A DNA stretch of 64,000 nucleotides from Planctomycetota bacterium (GCA_029260735.1 JAJDCR010000015.1:1-64000); one strand, 5' to 3'. Positions 46,220-56,154 are shown, counted from the first letter of the stretch. Notes: generated by a model not told the origin, from the letters alone. A program made the numbers and translations.

Positions 46220-47453
46220 GAAAGGCACCTTTATCAGGAGAAATTTCTTTTTGGAGTTTTTCCATTAGATAGCGAAAGCTCAACTCATAGCGTTTTATTT
46301 TAAGTTCCATTAAGCTTCTCTCAGAAGAGGAGAGAGATAATTTTTTCAAGTAAAACTTATGTTTTACTTGAAGCCAGTAAAGAGCTCCCAATAAATCTTT
46401 TTGGATATTAGGAGGAAGTTTTTTTTCCGCTTCCATCCGTTTTTTCATCTGAGAAACCTCTTTTTGCCAAGCTTTAGACCAACCAGAAGGAAAAGATTCT
46501 TCACTTGAGAGAGAAAGTCTTTCTTGCAATTGTTCATTTAGCTTTACCAAAGTCTTCAAAAGATTTTCAGCAGCGACTAAATCATGTTCTCGATCACTTT
46601 GAATAGGAGAAGATAAAGTTTTATTTTTTAAAGACGCTCTGTATCGTTCTACTTTAGAGCAATACAGATCAATAGTCCGCTCACACTGTTTTAGTTCTTT
46701 TTTCTTCGCAGGATTTTTTTGGTAAGGTAGATTTAAGTTATATTTTTTTGCTAAAGAATGGGAATAGCTTTGCAATAAATATTCCAAAAAAGTAAGGGCT
46801 CCTTTTAAACCTTGTATACTTTTTAATGACCTCGGAATAAAGACCTCTGGAGAGTTTTGCTTTTGAATATCCAGCTTCCAAACATGAAGAATTTCATGTT
46901 TTTGAGCCAACCAAACTTTTACCAGTTTTCTATTTTCCTGTTTTTCTGTCTCCAAGTAGCTTTCTCCTTTTTTCTTAAGATCTTTTCGCCAAAAATTGAT
47001 CTCTCGGAGAATTTTCCCATAAAAGTCTAGATCTTTTTCTAACTCTTTTTCTTCTCCTTTTTCTTTCCCCAGAAAAATTTGCTCTTTTTCTTCAAAGGCT
47101 AGTTGGTGAGAGAATTTTTCCCTATGTCGAGAAGATTGCAGTTGAGGGGCATAGGTTATCTGAAAAAAATAAACCCCTTGTAAAACCTTTCCTTGGATAG
47201 GATCTAAGCGATACCAAAGCTCTTGTTTACGGACTTTGCACCAGCGCCGACTTTTAGGGACTTCCTGATTATGAAAGAGAGCCCTTACTACTAATATAGT
47301 GTTTTCCGGCATATCAGTATGAAAACGACAATCCCAAAATACTCGATTATTTTCTTTTATCTGCCGAAAGCGCAAGTCAGAAAAATGGTCATCACCTGTT
47401 GCGAAAACGACTTCCCAGATAAAGAGAAAGCAAAAAATATATTTGTAGCACAT
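46212..47453 (-). CDS. Exported helical protein of unknown function
   Basis: A protein of 413 residues. A signal peptide is seen at the N-terminus (KYIFCFLFIWEVVFATG). Residues 25-120 are beta-rich with TILVVRALFHN and GVYFFQITYAP. The rest is long charged helices and likely coiled coil. No family is recognised. The start codon shares one base with the stop of the GspK-like gene (TAATG), and the stop overlaps the kinase-PQQ gene, so it is the second gene of a translationally coupled series. A periplasmic partner of the pseudopilin or of the kinase propeller is inferred. Confidence 0.7.
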   Translation of the reverse strand: MCYKYIFCFLFIWEVVFATGDDHFSDLRFRQIKENNRVFWDCRFHTDMPENTILVVRALFHNQEVPKSRRWCKVRKQELWYRLDPIQGKVLQGVYFFQITYAPQLQSSRHREKFSHQLAFEEKEQIFLGKEKGEEKELEKDLDFYGKILREINFWRKDLKKKGESYLETEKQENRKLVKVWLAQKHEILHVWKLDIQKQNSPEVFIPRSLKSIQGLKGALTFLEYLLQSYSHSLAKKYNLNLPYQKNPAKKKELKQCERTIDLYCSKVERYRASLKNKTLSSPIQSDREHDLVAAENLLKTLVKLNEQLQERLSLSSEESFPSGWSKAWQKEVSQMKKRMEAEKKLPPNIQKDLLGALYWLQVKHKFYLKKLSLSSSERSLMELKIKRYELSFRYLMEKLQKEISPDKGAFHE

Positions 47454-50400
47454 TACCTGTTGCGAATCTCCCGATAGTCAAAAAAACGGATTTTGCCTTT
47501 GTAGCCAAGAGTGATTTCTGAAATTACCGAGCTTTGATTCACAGGATGAAGTCCACCCGTGTTTTCATGGAATTCAACATTATAGTCAGGACTATCATTC
47601 TCAAACTTAATCCGAACAGGTTCTTCTCTCGTTTGGTTAAGCTCTGGAGGCTTTTCTCCGTTATTTCGTGACTCAAACCACTCCACTAGATAATTTCCTA
47701 AAGCACGTCCTCCTGGAGGAGCAAAAGTATACTCTTCCATTTCAGAGAAAGGAAAGATAACCGGAGAGCGTTCTTCGACAAAGAAGAGATCATCGTCTTC
47801 TTCTCCTCCGTCCTCTTCTTCTAGTTCATCGTCTCCTCCTGTTTCGACAGTTATCCTAACTTGTTTTTCAAAGAAAAAGAAACGTTTGGAAACCTGGACC
47901 GAAATCTCTCGTACAGGCTTGTTTAATAGCTTGGTGTTTAAGTTCTCTGTACTTCCCGTCATTTGTCCCCATAGTCTCTTCCACTGACCTTGAGGCAAGG
48001 AATGTTCCCCTACTTGAAACCATTTTTGTTTACCAAAAAAAAGTTTCTTTGCAATACCTTTTACTTTGTCTTTGTTGTCTTCTGAAGACTCATTTTCATT
48101 TCCATTCTCCTCGCTTCCCTCTTCCCCTTCTCCTGTACTCGGAAGGGTTTCGGCAAACTCTATTTTAGGGGAAAGAATTGTTGAAGCTAAAAAGAGAAAT
48201 TCAAAATCACTTTCCTCCGGATTAATAATCCCTTTAAAAACACCATAGCCCTCTCCAGTAGCATCATTTTGTAAATAGCGAGATGGCCGATAAGTAGAAC
48301 TATTCGCCCAATGAACATCACTACTGACTCGGACATCATCCATTGTCATTTGAGGAGAGTTTGTTCTTCCTGAGCTTCCTAGAAAAAAACGGTTCTTATT
48401 TTTTAGCTCATCAGATAGAGCAGCAAAGGTGCTCCCTTCTGAGTCCTCTTGATAAGGGATTTTGTCTAAAGGAGTTCCTTCGTTGTCAAACAAGTTATCT
48501 TCTTGGTTAAAAACGACAAAAGTACTTTCAACTTCATTATCCGAATTATAGAAGTTACCGCTTAAAGCCATAGAAGAGGAGCCATTTTCTCCTAGAAAAT
48601 TATCTAAAGTGTTGCCCTCTTGCCAACGAATGGCCAAATGATACCATTCTTGAGCATTGATATTTGCACTTATATTTCGCCCAAAATCAATAAACTCATA
48701 GGGCATAAATTCGGGAGGCGGAGGTGTTGCGACCCCGTCTTGTTCACAGAAAAATTTAGAGCGGGTTTGGATTTCCACTTGCTTAGCTAAGGGATTATTG
48801 GGGTCATTGCCTTTCTTGACCTTCATTTGTATTTCTTTTTGAACTCCCATTTGGTAGCTCGTTTCCTCTAAAGGATCTTCTACTTCAAAAGCCGTATTGC
48901 TAAAAAAGACAGTTCGCCAATCGCTTGAATCCCAATCATTGCTTAGCTTAAACCAAAACATCAGAGTTCCCTCATTGCTTGTTCCTTCTAAAGGAACAAT
49001 TCCAGGAGCGTTAATGAGAGGAGGGAAATTTCCTGCCTCGGAAGGGTTATCCAGTTTGGGATTTTCTTGGGGACGAGATTGGTAGAATAAATTTTCGGCA
49101 CTACTCTCACCAGCATAAAAAACAACTCCATCCGAAACTAAATCTCCGAAAGTTCCTCCTTCTTCGGGGACAGCAACTCCTCCAGAGTTCACGGCCGTTA
49201 CTTTATCGCCACTGGCATTAGGAGCATCTCCTTTGTTTGCGGTAAAACTTCCGTTAAAATCTGCTCGAAAGAGATAGTTCCCCCCTTTGCCCACAGGAGC
49301 ACTTCCTCCAAGATCTTCTTCCAAGGGTTCGTCTAAACCAGAGTAGCCCGTTAGAGAGCTAAACCATAGAGGTTGGATGGAACCAACGTAAGTGCTTCCT
49401 TGAGAATCACTCCCTGTTTGAACATTGTTTCCGGAAGAAAACCCTTGCCGATTCTTAATCCGATCTAAGAGATTTTCATAACGATTGTTTTCTTCGAAAT
49501 CGTCTTGGGTTCTTTGAGTTAATATCTGAAAAACTTTGCTAACAGTGTAGTACTTAGCAGCAGACTGAACTCGCCCTTCTTTATCCAGTACTTGTCCCAA
49601 GGAGGTTATCTCAAAGTTTCCTAAAGGAAAAAAGCATAGCTCTGTGGTCTGATAAGCTAAATCGGCCTTGTTAATGAATTGATAGATAACATTGTCAGGG
49701 TTTAGTCTTCTCATAGCAAAGATAGGCGAACAATTTGCTTTAATGACGGCAACTTTTTCAAAAGTATTCTCTGGAAAAATCAGTTCTTTTTCTTCTTCTA
49801 GGAAATCCTCAAATTCTTGCCAACTGCCAAAAGCTTCGCTAAAACGATGTAGACAAATTCGATTACTTAAAACAGCAGCCTCTTCTTCCGTAATTTGAAC
49901 CGTAGAAATCCCCAATGCTTGAAGCCCCTGGAAAACAGCATATAAAACAGGCCAAGAAGCTGTATTAATATTAATCGGGCTTCGAAATTCTTTGGTATAA
50001 CTATTTTCATTTCCGGGAACAGCGAAGCTAACATTTTCATAAATCGTATTACTTTGCATTGCTGAAAGAGAGGGATAGACTGTAATATAGTCAAAAATAT
50101 AGTGGAGATCTTCTTCTGTAATACTTTTACTTCCGTTGCTGATACCAATTAACTCAGATTTAGAAGTATATCCTCCGGGAGGTCTTTGCGTAGCTATTTC
50201 TTGCCCTAGTCCTTTTAGTGGCCCAACCCCATCGCTACCCTTGTCGCTGGCATAGGGTTCGCGTCTAGCCAAAGCACGACTCAAGTTATCTAACATAGCT
50301 CCCAGAGAGTCTGATTGATTATTTACATTGATTTGAGAACTGGTATCAAAAATCTTTAACGTGAAAAGCCGCTGGCGATCTTTTAATTGTCCACTGGCAT

Positions 50401-50794
50401 TGCGCCCTGCAATAATTCGGCCAAAAGAGGGCTCTTGGACTTGATTGGTCGAAAGAGGCTGAATATCTTCTAAAGAAACTCCTGTCCCGACCAAGTCATC
50501 GGCAAAAAACGAAGAATTAAATTCAGGATCAGCAACAGCTTCTGAGTCGGGACTATAATAAAGCCAACTCAAATAAAAGGGATCTTCATGGAAACCTTCC
50601 AGGAGTTTCAAAACAGCGTAGTCGATACCCGCTTGCGCTATCAACTCCGCCTCCAGAGTTTGTTGCTGGTTGTGAGAGATTGTTCGACTTAAAGACGCCA
50701 CTCGAACAAAACTAGTGCCCATTAGGCTAAGAACAGCTAAAATGGTCAAAACCATAATGAGTACAGCCGCTTTTTTCCGGTTCTGTTTTGTCAC
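47453..50794 (-). CDS. Oversized GspK/PilX-like pseudopilin with LamG-like domain
   Basis: About 1113 residues, roughly three times the usual GspK. The N-terminal RKKAAVLIMVLTILAVLSLMGTSF followed by a long helix is the type II secretion/type IV pilus minor-pseudopilin pattern of GspK/PilX. Near residues 265-370 a GspK-like core appears (SPININTASWPVLYAV). The second half contains a concanavalin-like/LamG sandwich (TLMFWFKLSN and AQEWYHLAIRW) and acidic low-complexity loops (EEEDGGEEDD). The start is GTG at 50794, 5 bases after AGGAGG; a longer reading from 50830 has no site. It leads a five-gene operon with two kinases. A role at the tip of a pseudopilus is inferred. Confidence 0.83.
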   Translation of the reverse strand: MTKQNRKKAAVLIMVLTILAVLSLMGTSFVRVASLSRTISHNQQQTLEAELIAQAGIDYAVLKLLEGFHEDPFYLSWLYYSPDSEAVADPEFNSSFFADDLVGTGVSLEDIQPLSTNQVQEPSFGRIIAGRNASGQLKDRQRLFTLKIFDTSSQINVNNQSDSLGAMLDNLSRALARREPYASDKGSDGVGPLKGLGQEIATQRPPGGYTSKSELIGISNGSKSITEEDLHYIFDYITVYPSLSAMQSNTIYENVSFAVPGNENSYTKEFRSPININTASWPVLYAVFQGLQALGISTVQITEEEAAVLSNRICLHRFSEAFGSWQEFEDFLEEEKELIFPENTFEKVAVIKANCSPIFAMRRLNPDNVIYQFINKADLAYQTTELCFFPLGNFEITSLGQVLDKEGRVQSAAKYYTVSKVFQILTQRTQDDFEENNRYENLLDRIKNRQGFSSGNNVQTGSDSQGSTYVGSIQPLWFSSLTGYSGLDEPLEEDLGGSAPVGKGGNYLFRADFNGSFTANKGDAPNASGDKVTAVNSGGVAVPEEGGTFGDLVSDGVVFYAGESSAENLFYQSRPQENPKLDNPSEAGNFPPLINAPGIVPLEGTSNEGTLMFWFKLSNDWDSSDWRTVFFSNTAFEVEDPLEETSYQMGVQKEIQMKVKKGNDPNNPLAKQVEIQTRSKFFCEQDGVATPPPPEFMPYEFIDFGRNISANINAQEWYHLAIRWQEGNTLDNFLGENGSSSMALSGNFYNSDNEVESTFVVFNQEDNLFDNEGTPLDKIPYQEDSEGSTFAALSDELKNKNRFFLGSSGRTNSPQMTMDDVRVSSDVHWANSSTYRPSRYLQNDATGEGYGVFKGIINPEESDFEFLFLASTILSPKIEFAETLPSTGEGEEGSEENGNENESSEDNKDKVKGIAKKLFFGKQKWFQVGEHSLPQGQWKRLWGQMTGSTENLNTKLLNKPVREISVQVSKRFFFFEKQVRITVETGGDDELEEEDGGEEDDDLFFVEERSPVIFPFSEMEEYTFAPPGGRALGNYLVEWFESRNNGEKPPELNQTREEPVRIKFENDSPDYNVEFHENTGGLHPVNQSSVISEITLGYKGKIRFFDYREIRNR

Positions 50795-50986
50795 AACACC
50801 CTCCTTCCAAAGAAACCAACAAAGACCCAAATGTATTCTTTCTAAATTATATCATCGAATCATATCGTTCGCCCTATTTTTTTTGGCTAGCACTGTCAAT
50901 CTAAAACCGTTTAAAAAAAAGATCATAGAAAACCTTTTTCAAGCACCATGTTATGGGGAGGGTAAGGCTTATCTAAAACCGCTTTT

Positions 50987-51049
50987 GAATGAGCTTGTCG
51001 AAAACCGCCCGAATGCATATTTTCCGGGAGGTTTTCGACAAGCTCATTC
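50987..51049. repeat. 25-bp inverted repeat (GAGCTTGTCGAAAACC hairpin)
   Basis: GAATGAGCTTGTCGAAAACC beginning at 50987 pairs with GGTTTTCGACAAGCTCATTC ending at 51049 with one mismatch over 25 bases and a 13-base loop. It lies in the gap downstream of the 51076-51465 gene and upstream of the GspK-like gene, both on the minus strand. It is a REP-like hairpin and could serve as a transcription terminator although it lacks a T-tract. Confidence 0.8.
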
Positions 51050-51075
51050 AACAAGAAAAATCCCAGAAATACCAA

Positions 51076-51465
51076 TCAATGATTCTCCACATGAAAATAG
51101 AGAACCCCTCGGTAAAAAAAAGTATCTTTCTCTAAAGATGCCACATCTGTATGATTTAAAGACTTCTCTCTAATTACAACATTACCAATGATTACAGTTT
51201 CCTTAGAAAAATGTAACTCTATTTGATTATCTATTAGCTCCCAGCGTAAATCGAAGTACTTGATTTTATCAGAGTATGTATTTTCTTCGATTTTTTCGAG
51301 AAAAGTAGCGCTGCCATTTTTCTCAAAGTCCCAAATATTTTTTTCTTCCCGATCTGTCCAACGTCCTGCAACGTCGTTTAATTTTATTTCTTGAACAGAA
51401 GGAGCACTGGAGCAGGCTGTTAAAAGCAGATAAACACAGAAAATTTTAAGCACTATTTTTGTCAT
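51076..51465 (-). CDS. Small predicted lipoprotein
   Basis: A protein of 129 residues. FCVYLLLTACSSAPS is a clear lipoprotein signal, with the acylated cysteine at about residue 18. The mature part contains VAGRWTDRE, then alternating strands (NIWDFEKNGSATF, FDLRWELIDNQIELHF), a pattern like small lipocalin-type or META-like sandwich domains. No specific function can be named. ATGA overlap (51462-51465) couples it to the phosphatase gene upstream. Confidence 0.75.
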   Translation of the reverse strand: MTKIVLKIFCVYLLLTACSSAPSVQEIKLNDVAGRWTDREEKNIWDFEKNGSATFLEKIEENTYSDKIKYFDLRWELIDNQIELHFSKETVIIGNVVIREKSLNHTDVASLEKDTFFYRGVLYFHVENH

Positions 51466-52220
51466 AGCTTTGCCTTTCTTACTTGAAAAACTTTACGGTC
51501 AGGAAACCGAACAGAGCTTAAAACACCATTTTTCTCTGCTCCTGTATCCAAAGCAACAAAATTGCTTTGAAGAATGGGAATCCCTTGCATTTGAGAATCT
51601 ATATCTTCTGTCTTTTCATGTCCGACTACTAAGGTTTTTCGTCCTTTCCATTCTCTCATCATACGACAGGGAGAAGCCCATAAAATATCGTTTTCAGTTT
51701 GGTACTCAAGAGCAGGACCTTCTAGATCAAAGCCCGCATGAACACAAATAATTTCATCGTTTTCATAGAACATCTTGAGATTTAGAAAAAAATTCATGTG
51801 CTGTGGAGGGATAGAGGAAAAAAATTCTTCATATGGTATAACGAGTTTCTCTGTCAAAATTTTTTGTTTTTGCTCTAAAAGAAAATTTTTAATAGTATCT
51901 AGAGCCTTCGTAGAGTAAGAATTAACCGTACTTAGGCCCTCCATCCCCAACAACCAAGAGGTACACCGGTAGTCATTGTAAGCTTCTAAGAACCACTGTT
52001 CGTGATTACCTTTGAGACAAATTATTTGTTTAGGATATCGAGTTTGAAACTCTAAAATGCTATCAACAACTCCTTTGGAATCCTCTCCTCTGTCAATATA
52101 GTCTCCTAAAAAAACTAGATAGTCGTGGGGTCGAAAATTTTGCTCTATTTTTCCCAGTAAATCGCGCAAAAGTTCATTTTCGCCATGAATATCTCCAACT
52201 ACATAGGTATAGCACACCAT
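51462..52220 (-). CDS. PPP-family (calcineurin-like) Ser/Thr or diadenosine phosphatase
   Basis: A 252-residue metallophosphatase. Seen: GDIHG (residues 9-13), GDYIDRG and GNHE, the three metal-binding motifs of the PPP/ApaH-like group; a later VHAG and VGHEKT supply further histidine ligands. The length matches bacterial PrpA/ApaH-like enzymes. It could dephosphorylate proteins, balancing the many kinases, or hydrolyse Ap4A; the sequence does not decide. It starts immediately after the polA stop codon and overlaps the lipoprotein gene. Confidence 0.88.
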   Translation of the reverse strand: MVCYTYVVGDIHGENELLRDLLGKIEQNFRPHDYLVFLGDYIDRGEDSKGVVDSILEFQTRYPKQIICLKGNHEQWFLEAYNDYRCTSWLLGMEGLSTVNSYSTKALDTIKNFLLEQKQKILTEKLVIPYEEFFSSIPPQHMNFFLNLKMFYENDEIICVHAGFDLEGPALEYQTENDILWASPCRMMREWKGRKTLVVGHEKTEDIDSQMQGIPILQSNFVALDTGAEKNGVLSSVRFPDRKVFQVRKAKL

Positions 52221-54935
52221 TTACTTGGCATCTTCCCAATTCTGACCAGTTTCTACTTCGGCGACCAAGGGGACACTCCAGTTAACCACTCCCTCCATGC
52301 TAGAGCGAAGTAAGGACGAAACTTGCTCAATCTCAGTGCTAGGAGATTCTAAAACTAGCTCATCGTGGACTTGAAGAAGTAAACAGGACTGTAGATTGTT
52401 TTCATCTAAAGCTTTATCGAGTCGAATCATGGCCAGTTTGATTAAATCAGCGGCAGAGCCTTGAATCACTGTATTGACAGCCAAACGAGCTCCTTGGTTT
52501 TGCAAGTTTTTATTGCGCGAATTGATTTCTGGTATTTGTCTTAGTCGACCAAAGTGGGTGCGAACATAGCCATCTTTTTTTGCTTGCTCAATGATTTTTT
52601 CAGAGAACTCCTGAACTCCAGGAATCTTCTGAAAGTAGGCTTCTATATATTTCCGAGCTTCTTTGCGGGGTATTTTTAGTTCTTGAGCTAAGCGAAAATC
52701 TCCCATTCCATAGATTAATCCAAAGTTAATCGCCTTAGCTGCTCGGCGCATTTCATCGGGAACCATATCTAAGGGAACATCAAAAATTTCACTGGCGGTT
52801 CTTCGGTGGATATCTTCCCCTTTTTGAAAGGACTCCACTAAAGTCTTGTCTTGGGATAAATGGGCCATAATCCTTAGCTCAACTTGAGAGTAGTCCGCCA
52901 CAACTAGAGTCCAGTCTTCTTTGGGAATAAAAGCCGAGCGAATCTTTCGTCCCATTGGCGTTCGAATCGGGATATTTTGTAAATTAGGATTATTGGAAGA
53001 AAGTCGACCTGTCGCGGCTACCACTTGATTAAAATTACTATGAACGCGTCCTGTTTGAGAGGAAACCAAAGTAGGCAAAGAGTCGACATAAGTAGACTTG
53101 AGTTTACTTACACTGCGATAGTCTAAAAGTTTTTCCGGGAGTTTATGTCCTTTGCCTGCTAGTTTTTCAAGTACTTCGTGGCTTGTGCTATAGGCTTTAG
53201 TTTTACTTGTTTTCTTTTGGGAAGGAAGACCTAGTTTTTCAAACATAATTTGTCCGAGTTGCTGAGAACTATTAATATTGAATGTTTCTCCGGCTAGTTC
53301 ATAAATCTCTTCTTCGAGTTTTTGAAGAATCCCTTCCATTTCATCGGACATTTTTTGCAGAGAAGAAAGATCTATACGAAAGCCTCTTCTTTCCATTTTG
53401 GACAAAACGCGCACCAAGGGAACTTCTACTTTTTGATAAACTTCGTTTAGCTCCCACTCCTTCATTTTAGGAGTTAATTTTTCATGGATTTGCCAACAAA
53501 TATCAGAGTCTTCGGCAGAGTATTGACAAGCTACTTGCATATCGACTTGAGAGAAAGGAATTTGCTCTTTGCCAGAACCACAAACTTCTTCAAAACTTAC
53601 CATTTTGTATTGGAGAAACTTTTCCGCCAGAAAATCCAAACCATGACGATTATCATTAGGAAAGAGTAAATAAGACATCAAGATAGTATCTTCTAGTGGC
53701 CCCTTTATTTTCCACCCCATTTCCTCAATAATCCCTAGGTCAAACTTTAGATTATGGGCTACCTTGCCAATTTCTGGATTTTCAAAAATGGGCTGGAGTT
53801 TGGTTTTGACCTCTTCTCGCCAAGCATCATTTTGTCCTTCGATTTCTTCTTGCCACAGACACTCTTCCTCTTCATGAGCCAGAGCAATATAATAGGCTAC
53901 TGATTTTTCCAGAGCAAAAGAGATTCCTACCAAGGTAGCACTTAAGGGATCTAGTCCATTTGTTTCGACATCAAAAACAAAAAACTTTTTTTCTTTCAAC
54001 TGAGAAACTAAAGAATCGAGTCCTTTTGACTCTGTTATTAATTGGTGCTCCACTTGGCGAGTATCTAACTCTATGGGCAAATCTTTCAAGAAAGTCCGAA
54101 AGTTTAGTTTCTGAAAAAGTTCTTGGGCGGCTCTTGCATTTATGGGCTCAATACGGCAGGCATCCATATCAAAATCAATGGGAACATCCCTTCGAATCGT
54201 CACAAGTTCGCGAGTTAATTCCATTTGAGAGCGCGCTTTTTCCAAGCCTTCTCGATGGGATTTTCGAGTAATATTTTCTAAGTTTTCATAAATCTTTTCT
54301 AAACTACCATATTCGCCTAAAAGCTTTTTTGCTCCCTTTTCTCCAATTCCAGGAACTCCGGGAATATTGTCAGAGCTATCACCCCAAATCATCAGAAGGT
54401 CAACAATTTGATCTCGTGTGCAACCAAAGTAAGCAGGAACCCCTTCTTCTGAAATCAAGCCCGTGTCTTTACTAGGGTCATAATAGACGACATGCTCTCC
54501 CTCAACCAGTTGCAGCATATCCTTATCCCCTGTAACAATAACTGTTTGTATATCCAGAGGAGAAAGTTTTTTTGCTAAAGTCCCAATAATATCGTCTGAT
54601 TCAAAACCCCCTTTTTCGATGACGGGGATTCGAAAAGCAGCTAATACTTCTTTGATTAAAGGAATTTGAGGAATTAAATCTTCGGGGGGAGCAGGACGGT
54701 TAGCTTTATACTCAGGAAAAATTTCTTTACGGAATGTCGGGGAAGGAGAGTCAAATGCTGCGACAATGTAGTCAGGCTTTTCTGTTTCTATAAGTTTTTT
54801 CAAAGTAGAAGTAAAACCATAGACAGCATTATTATCAATATTGCGAATAGCATAATAAGAGCGAAAAATAAAAGCAAATGTATCGATAATAAAAAAACGG
54901 GGGTTTTGCTTTTTTGTGTTTGAAGTCGTAGTCAA
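52221..54935 (-). CDS. polA: DNA polymerase I
   Basis: About 904 residues with all three domains: N-terminal 5'-3' exonuclease (FIIDTFAFIFRSYYAIR, DSSDNIPGVPGIGEKGAKKLL), a 3'-5' proofreading domain with its acidic residues intact (FVFDVETNGLD, HNLKFDLG, SAEDSDICW) and the polymerase (ADYSQVELRIMAHLS, RRAAKAINFGLIYGMG, LQVHDELVLE). It fills gaps in repair and Okazaki maturation. I place the start at TTG 54935, 7 bases after AAGGA; another TTG at 54983 would add an unconserved tail and overlap the divergent kinase's leader. It is followed directly by the PPP phosphatase gene. Confidence 0.96.
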   Translation of the reverse strand: MTTTSNTKKQNPRFFIIDTFAFIFRSYYAIRNIDNNAVYGFTSTLKKLIETEKPDYIVAAFDSPSPTFRKEIFPEYKANRPAPPEDLIPQIPLIKEVLAAFRIPVIEKGGFESDDIIGTLAKKLSPLDIQTVIVTGDKDMLQLVEGEHVVYYDPSKDTGLISEEGVPAYFGCTRDQIVDLLMIWGDSSDNIPGVPGIGEKGAKKLLGEYGSLEKIYENLENITRKSHREGLEKARSQMELTRELVTIRRDVPIDFDMDACRIEPINARAAQELFQKLNFRTFLKDLPIELDTRQVEHQLITESKGLDSLVSQLKEKKFFVFDVETNGLDPLSATLVGISFALEKSVAYYIALAHEEEECLWQEEIEGQNDAWREEVKTKLQPIFENPEIGKVAHNLKFDLGIIEEMGWKIKGPLEDTILMSYLLFPNDNRHGLDFLAEKFLQYKMVSFEEVCGSGKEQIPFSQVDMQVACQYSAEDSDICWQIHEKLTPKMKEWELNEVYQKVEVPLVRVLSKMERRGFRIDLSSLQKMSDEMEGILQKLEEEIYELAGETFNINSSQQLGQIMFEKLGLPSQKKTSKTKAYSTSHEVLEKLAGKGHKLPEKLLDYRSVSKLKSTYVDSLPTLVSSQTGRVHSNFNQVVAATGRLSSNNPNLQNIPIRTPMGRKIRSAFIPKEDWTLVVADYSQVELRIMAHLSQDKTLVESFQKGEDIHRRTASEIFDVPLDMVPDEMRRAAKAINFGLIYGMGDFRLAQELKIPRKEARKYIEAYFQKIPGVQEFSEKIIEQAKKDGYVRTHFGRLRQIPEINSRNKNLQNQGARLAVNTVIQGSAADLIKLAMIRLDKALDENNLQSCLLLQVHDELVLESPSTEIEQVSSLLRSSMEGVVNWSVPLVAEVETGQNWEDAK

Positions 54936-55131
54936 AATATCGTCCTTTTTGGTGATAGCAAAAATATTTTTCTTGAGGTACAAGAAAGAATTATGTCTTT
55001 CTTCGTACCTGAAACAGTATAAAAAAAAGCATTTGCTTCCACCAGGAAAAACTAAGTTTGCGAGAAGAAAGTTGTTTGGTTATAATGGGATTATAAAAAA
55101 ATGGGAGGTAATATTTTGCGAAAGGGTTCTC

Positions 55132-56154
55132 TTGGCTAACAACTATCCTATTCAATGCTCTTGTGGAGCCTCTATTATTGTAGAAGTAGATTCTCAGTGC
55201 AGCCACTTACAAGTTTACTGCGCAAAGTGTCGCACTCTGCTTTTTAGTAAAACAAATTCCAACGAAGCTAATGAGAAGATAAACAAGGCAGAAGTTTCTC
55301 CACAAGATAAAGCCCTGCCTGCGGAAAAAGTGCAAAAATTTGCAGAATATACTGTGCTAAAACAATTAGGAGCAGGATCAACAGGCCGAGTTTACCTTGC
55401 AATAGATGATATAACCCACGAAAAAGTTGCGATCAAAATTCTTCGTAAACACAATGATAGCAGGTCAATAGATTACTTTATCCGAGAAACTCAGGTTCTG
55501 ATGAACCTAGAGCACGAAAATATCGTTACTTTAAAGAAATGGGGGAACTACCAAGGATTTCCCTTTTTCACCATGGAATACATTGAAGGCTATACTCTTT
55601 CTAAGTTCCTAAAGAAAGGGTCTGTTTCAATTAAACACGCTGCTCGCATTATTGTTTCTGTTTTAGATGCCTTGGAGTATGCTCATCAATTTAGAATTGT
55701 TCATCGAGATATAAAGCCAGGAAATATTATTTTGGCAAAAAGTCGGGTTATCAAAGTACTCGATTTTGGGGTCGGTAAAATATTAGAAGATGGCGGAGGA
55801 TTAACAGAAACAGGACAAATGATTGGCACAGGTTTTTATATGCCTCCCGAGCAATTTCAAGATGCTAAAAGAGTAGATTTGACAGCAGACATTTATGCCA
55901 CAGGAGCAACTCTTTACCATGCTCTAGCAGGAATTCCTCCTTTTGGAGAACATCATAGAAACATGACCGGACTACTCAAATCAAAGATCGGCAATGACTA
56001 CATTTCTTTAGCGGAAAGATCTCCCCACCTCTCTCCAGAAATTATTCAGATTGTTGAAAAAGCTATGGCCCATGAGAAAAGCAAACGGTATCAAAGTGCC
56101 CAAGAAATGAGAGAAATTCTTTTTCCTTTTTCAGAAATGAAAAAATCACTGTGA
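55132..56154 (+). CDS. Soluble zinc-ribbon Ser/Thr kinase
   Basis: About 340 residues. An N-terminal metal-binding ribbon (CSCG ... C ... CAKC) is followed by a kinase: LGAGSTGRV, VAIKIL lysine, VHRDIKPGN, LDFGVG, PPEQ in place of APE, and ADIYATGATLYHAL. All catalytic residues are present and there is no membrane span. I set the start at TTG 55132 because AAAGGG lies 5 bases upstream; the long in-frame extension from 54916 would overlap polA and has no domain content. The gene is divergent from polA and ends in a GTGA overlap with the next gene. Confidence 0.88.
   Translation: MANNYPIQCSCGASIIVEVDSQCSHLQVYCAKCRTLLFSKTNSNEANEKINKAEVSPQDKALPAEKVQKFAEYTVLKQLGAGSTGRVYLAIDDITHEKVAIKILRKHNDSRSIDYFIRETQVLMNLEHENIVTLKKWGNYQGFPFFTMEYIEGYTLSKFLKKGSVSIKHAARIIVSVLDALEYAHQFRIVHRDIKPGNIILAKSRVIKVLDFGVGKILEDGGGLTETGQMIGTGFYMPPEQFQDAKRVDLTADIYATGATLYHALAGIPPFGEHHRNMTGLLKSKIGNDYISLAERSPHLSPEIIQIVEKAMAHEKSKRYQSAQEMREILFPFSEMKKSL

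Noticed and set aside
54916-55131. N-terminal extension of the zinc-ribbon kinase
   Set aside because: It would overlap the polA start, has no domain and no ribosome-binding site; a TTG with AAAGGG upstream begins just before the ribbon.
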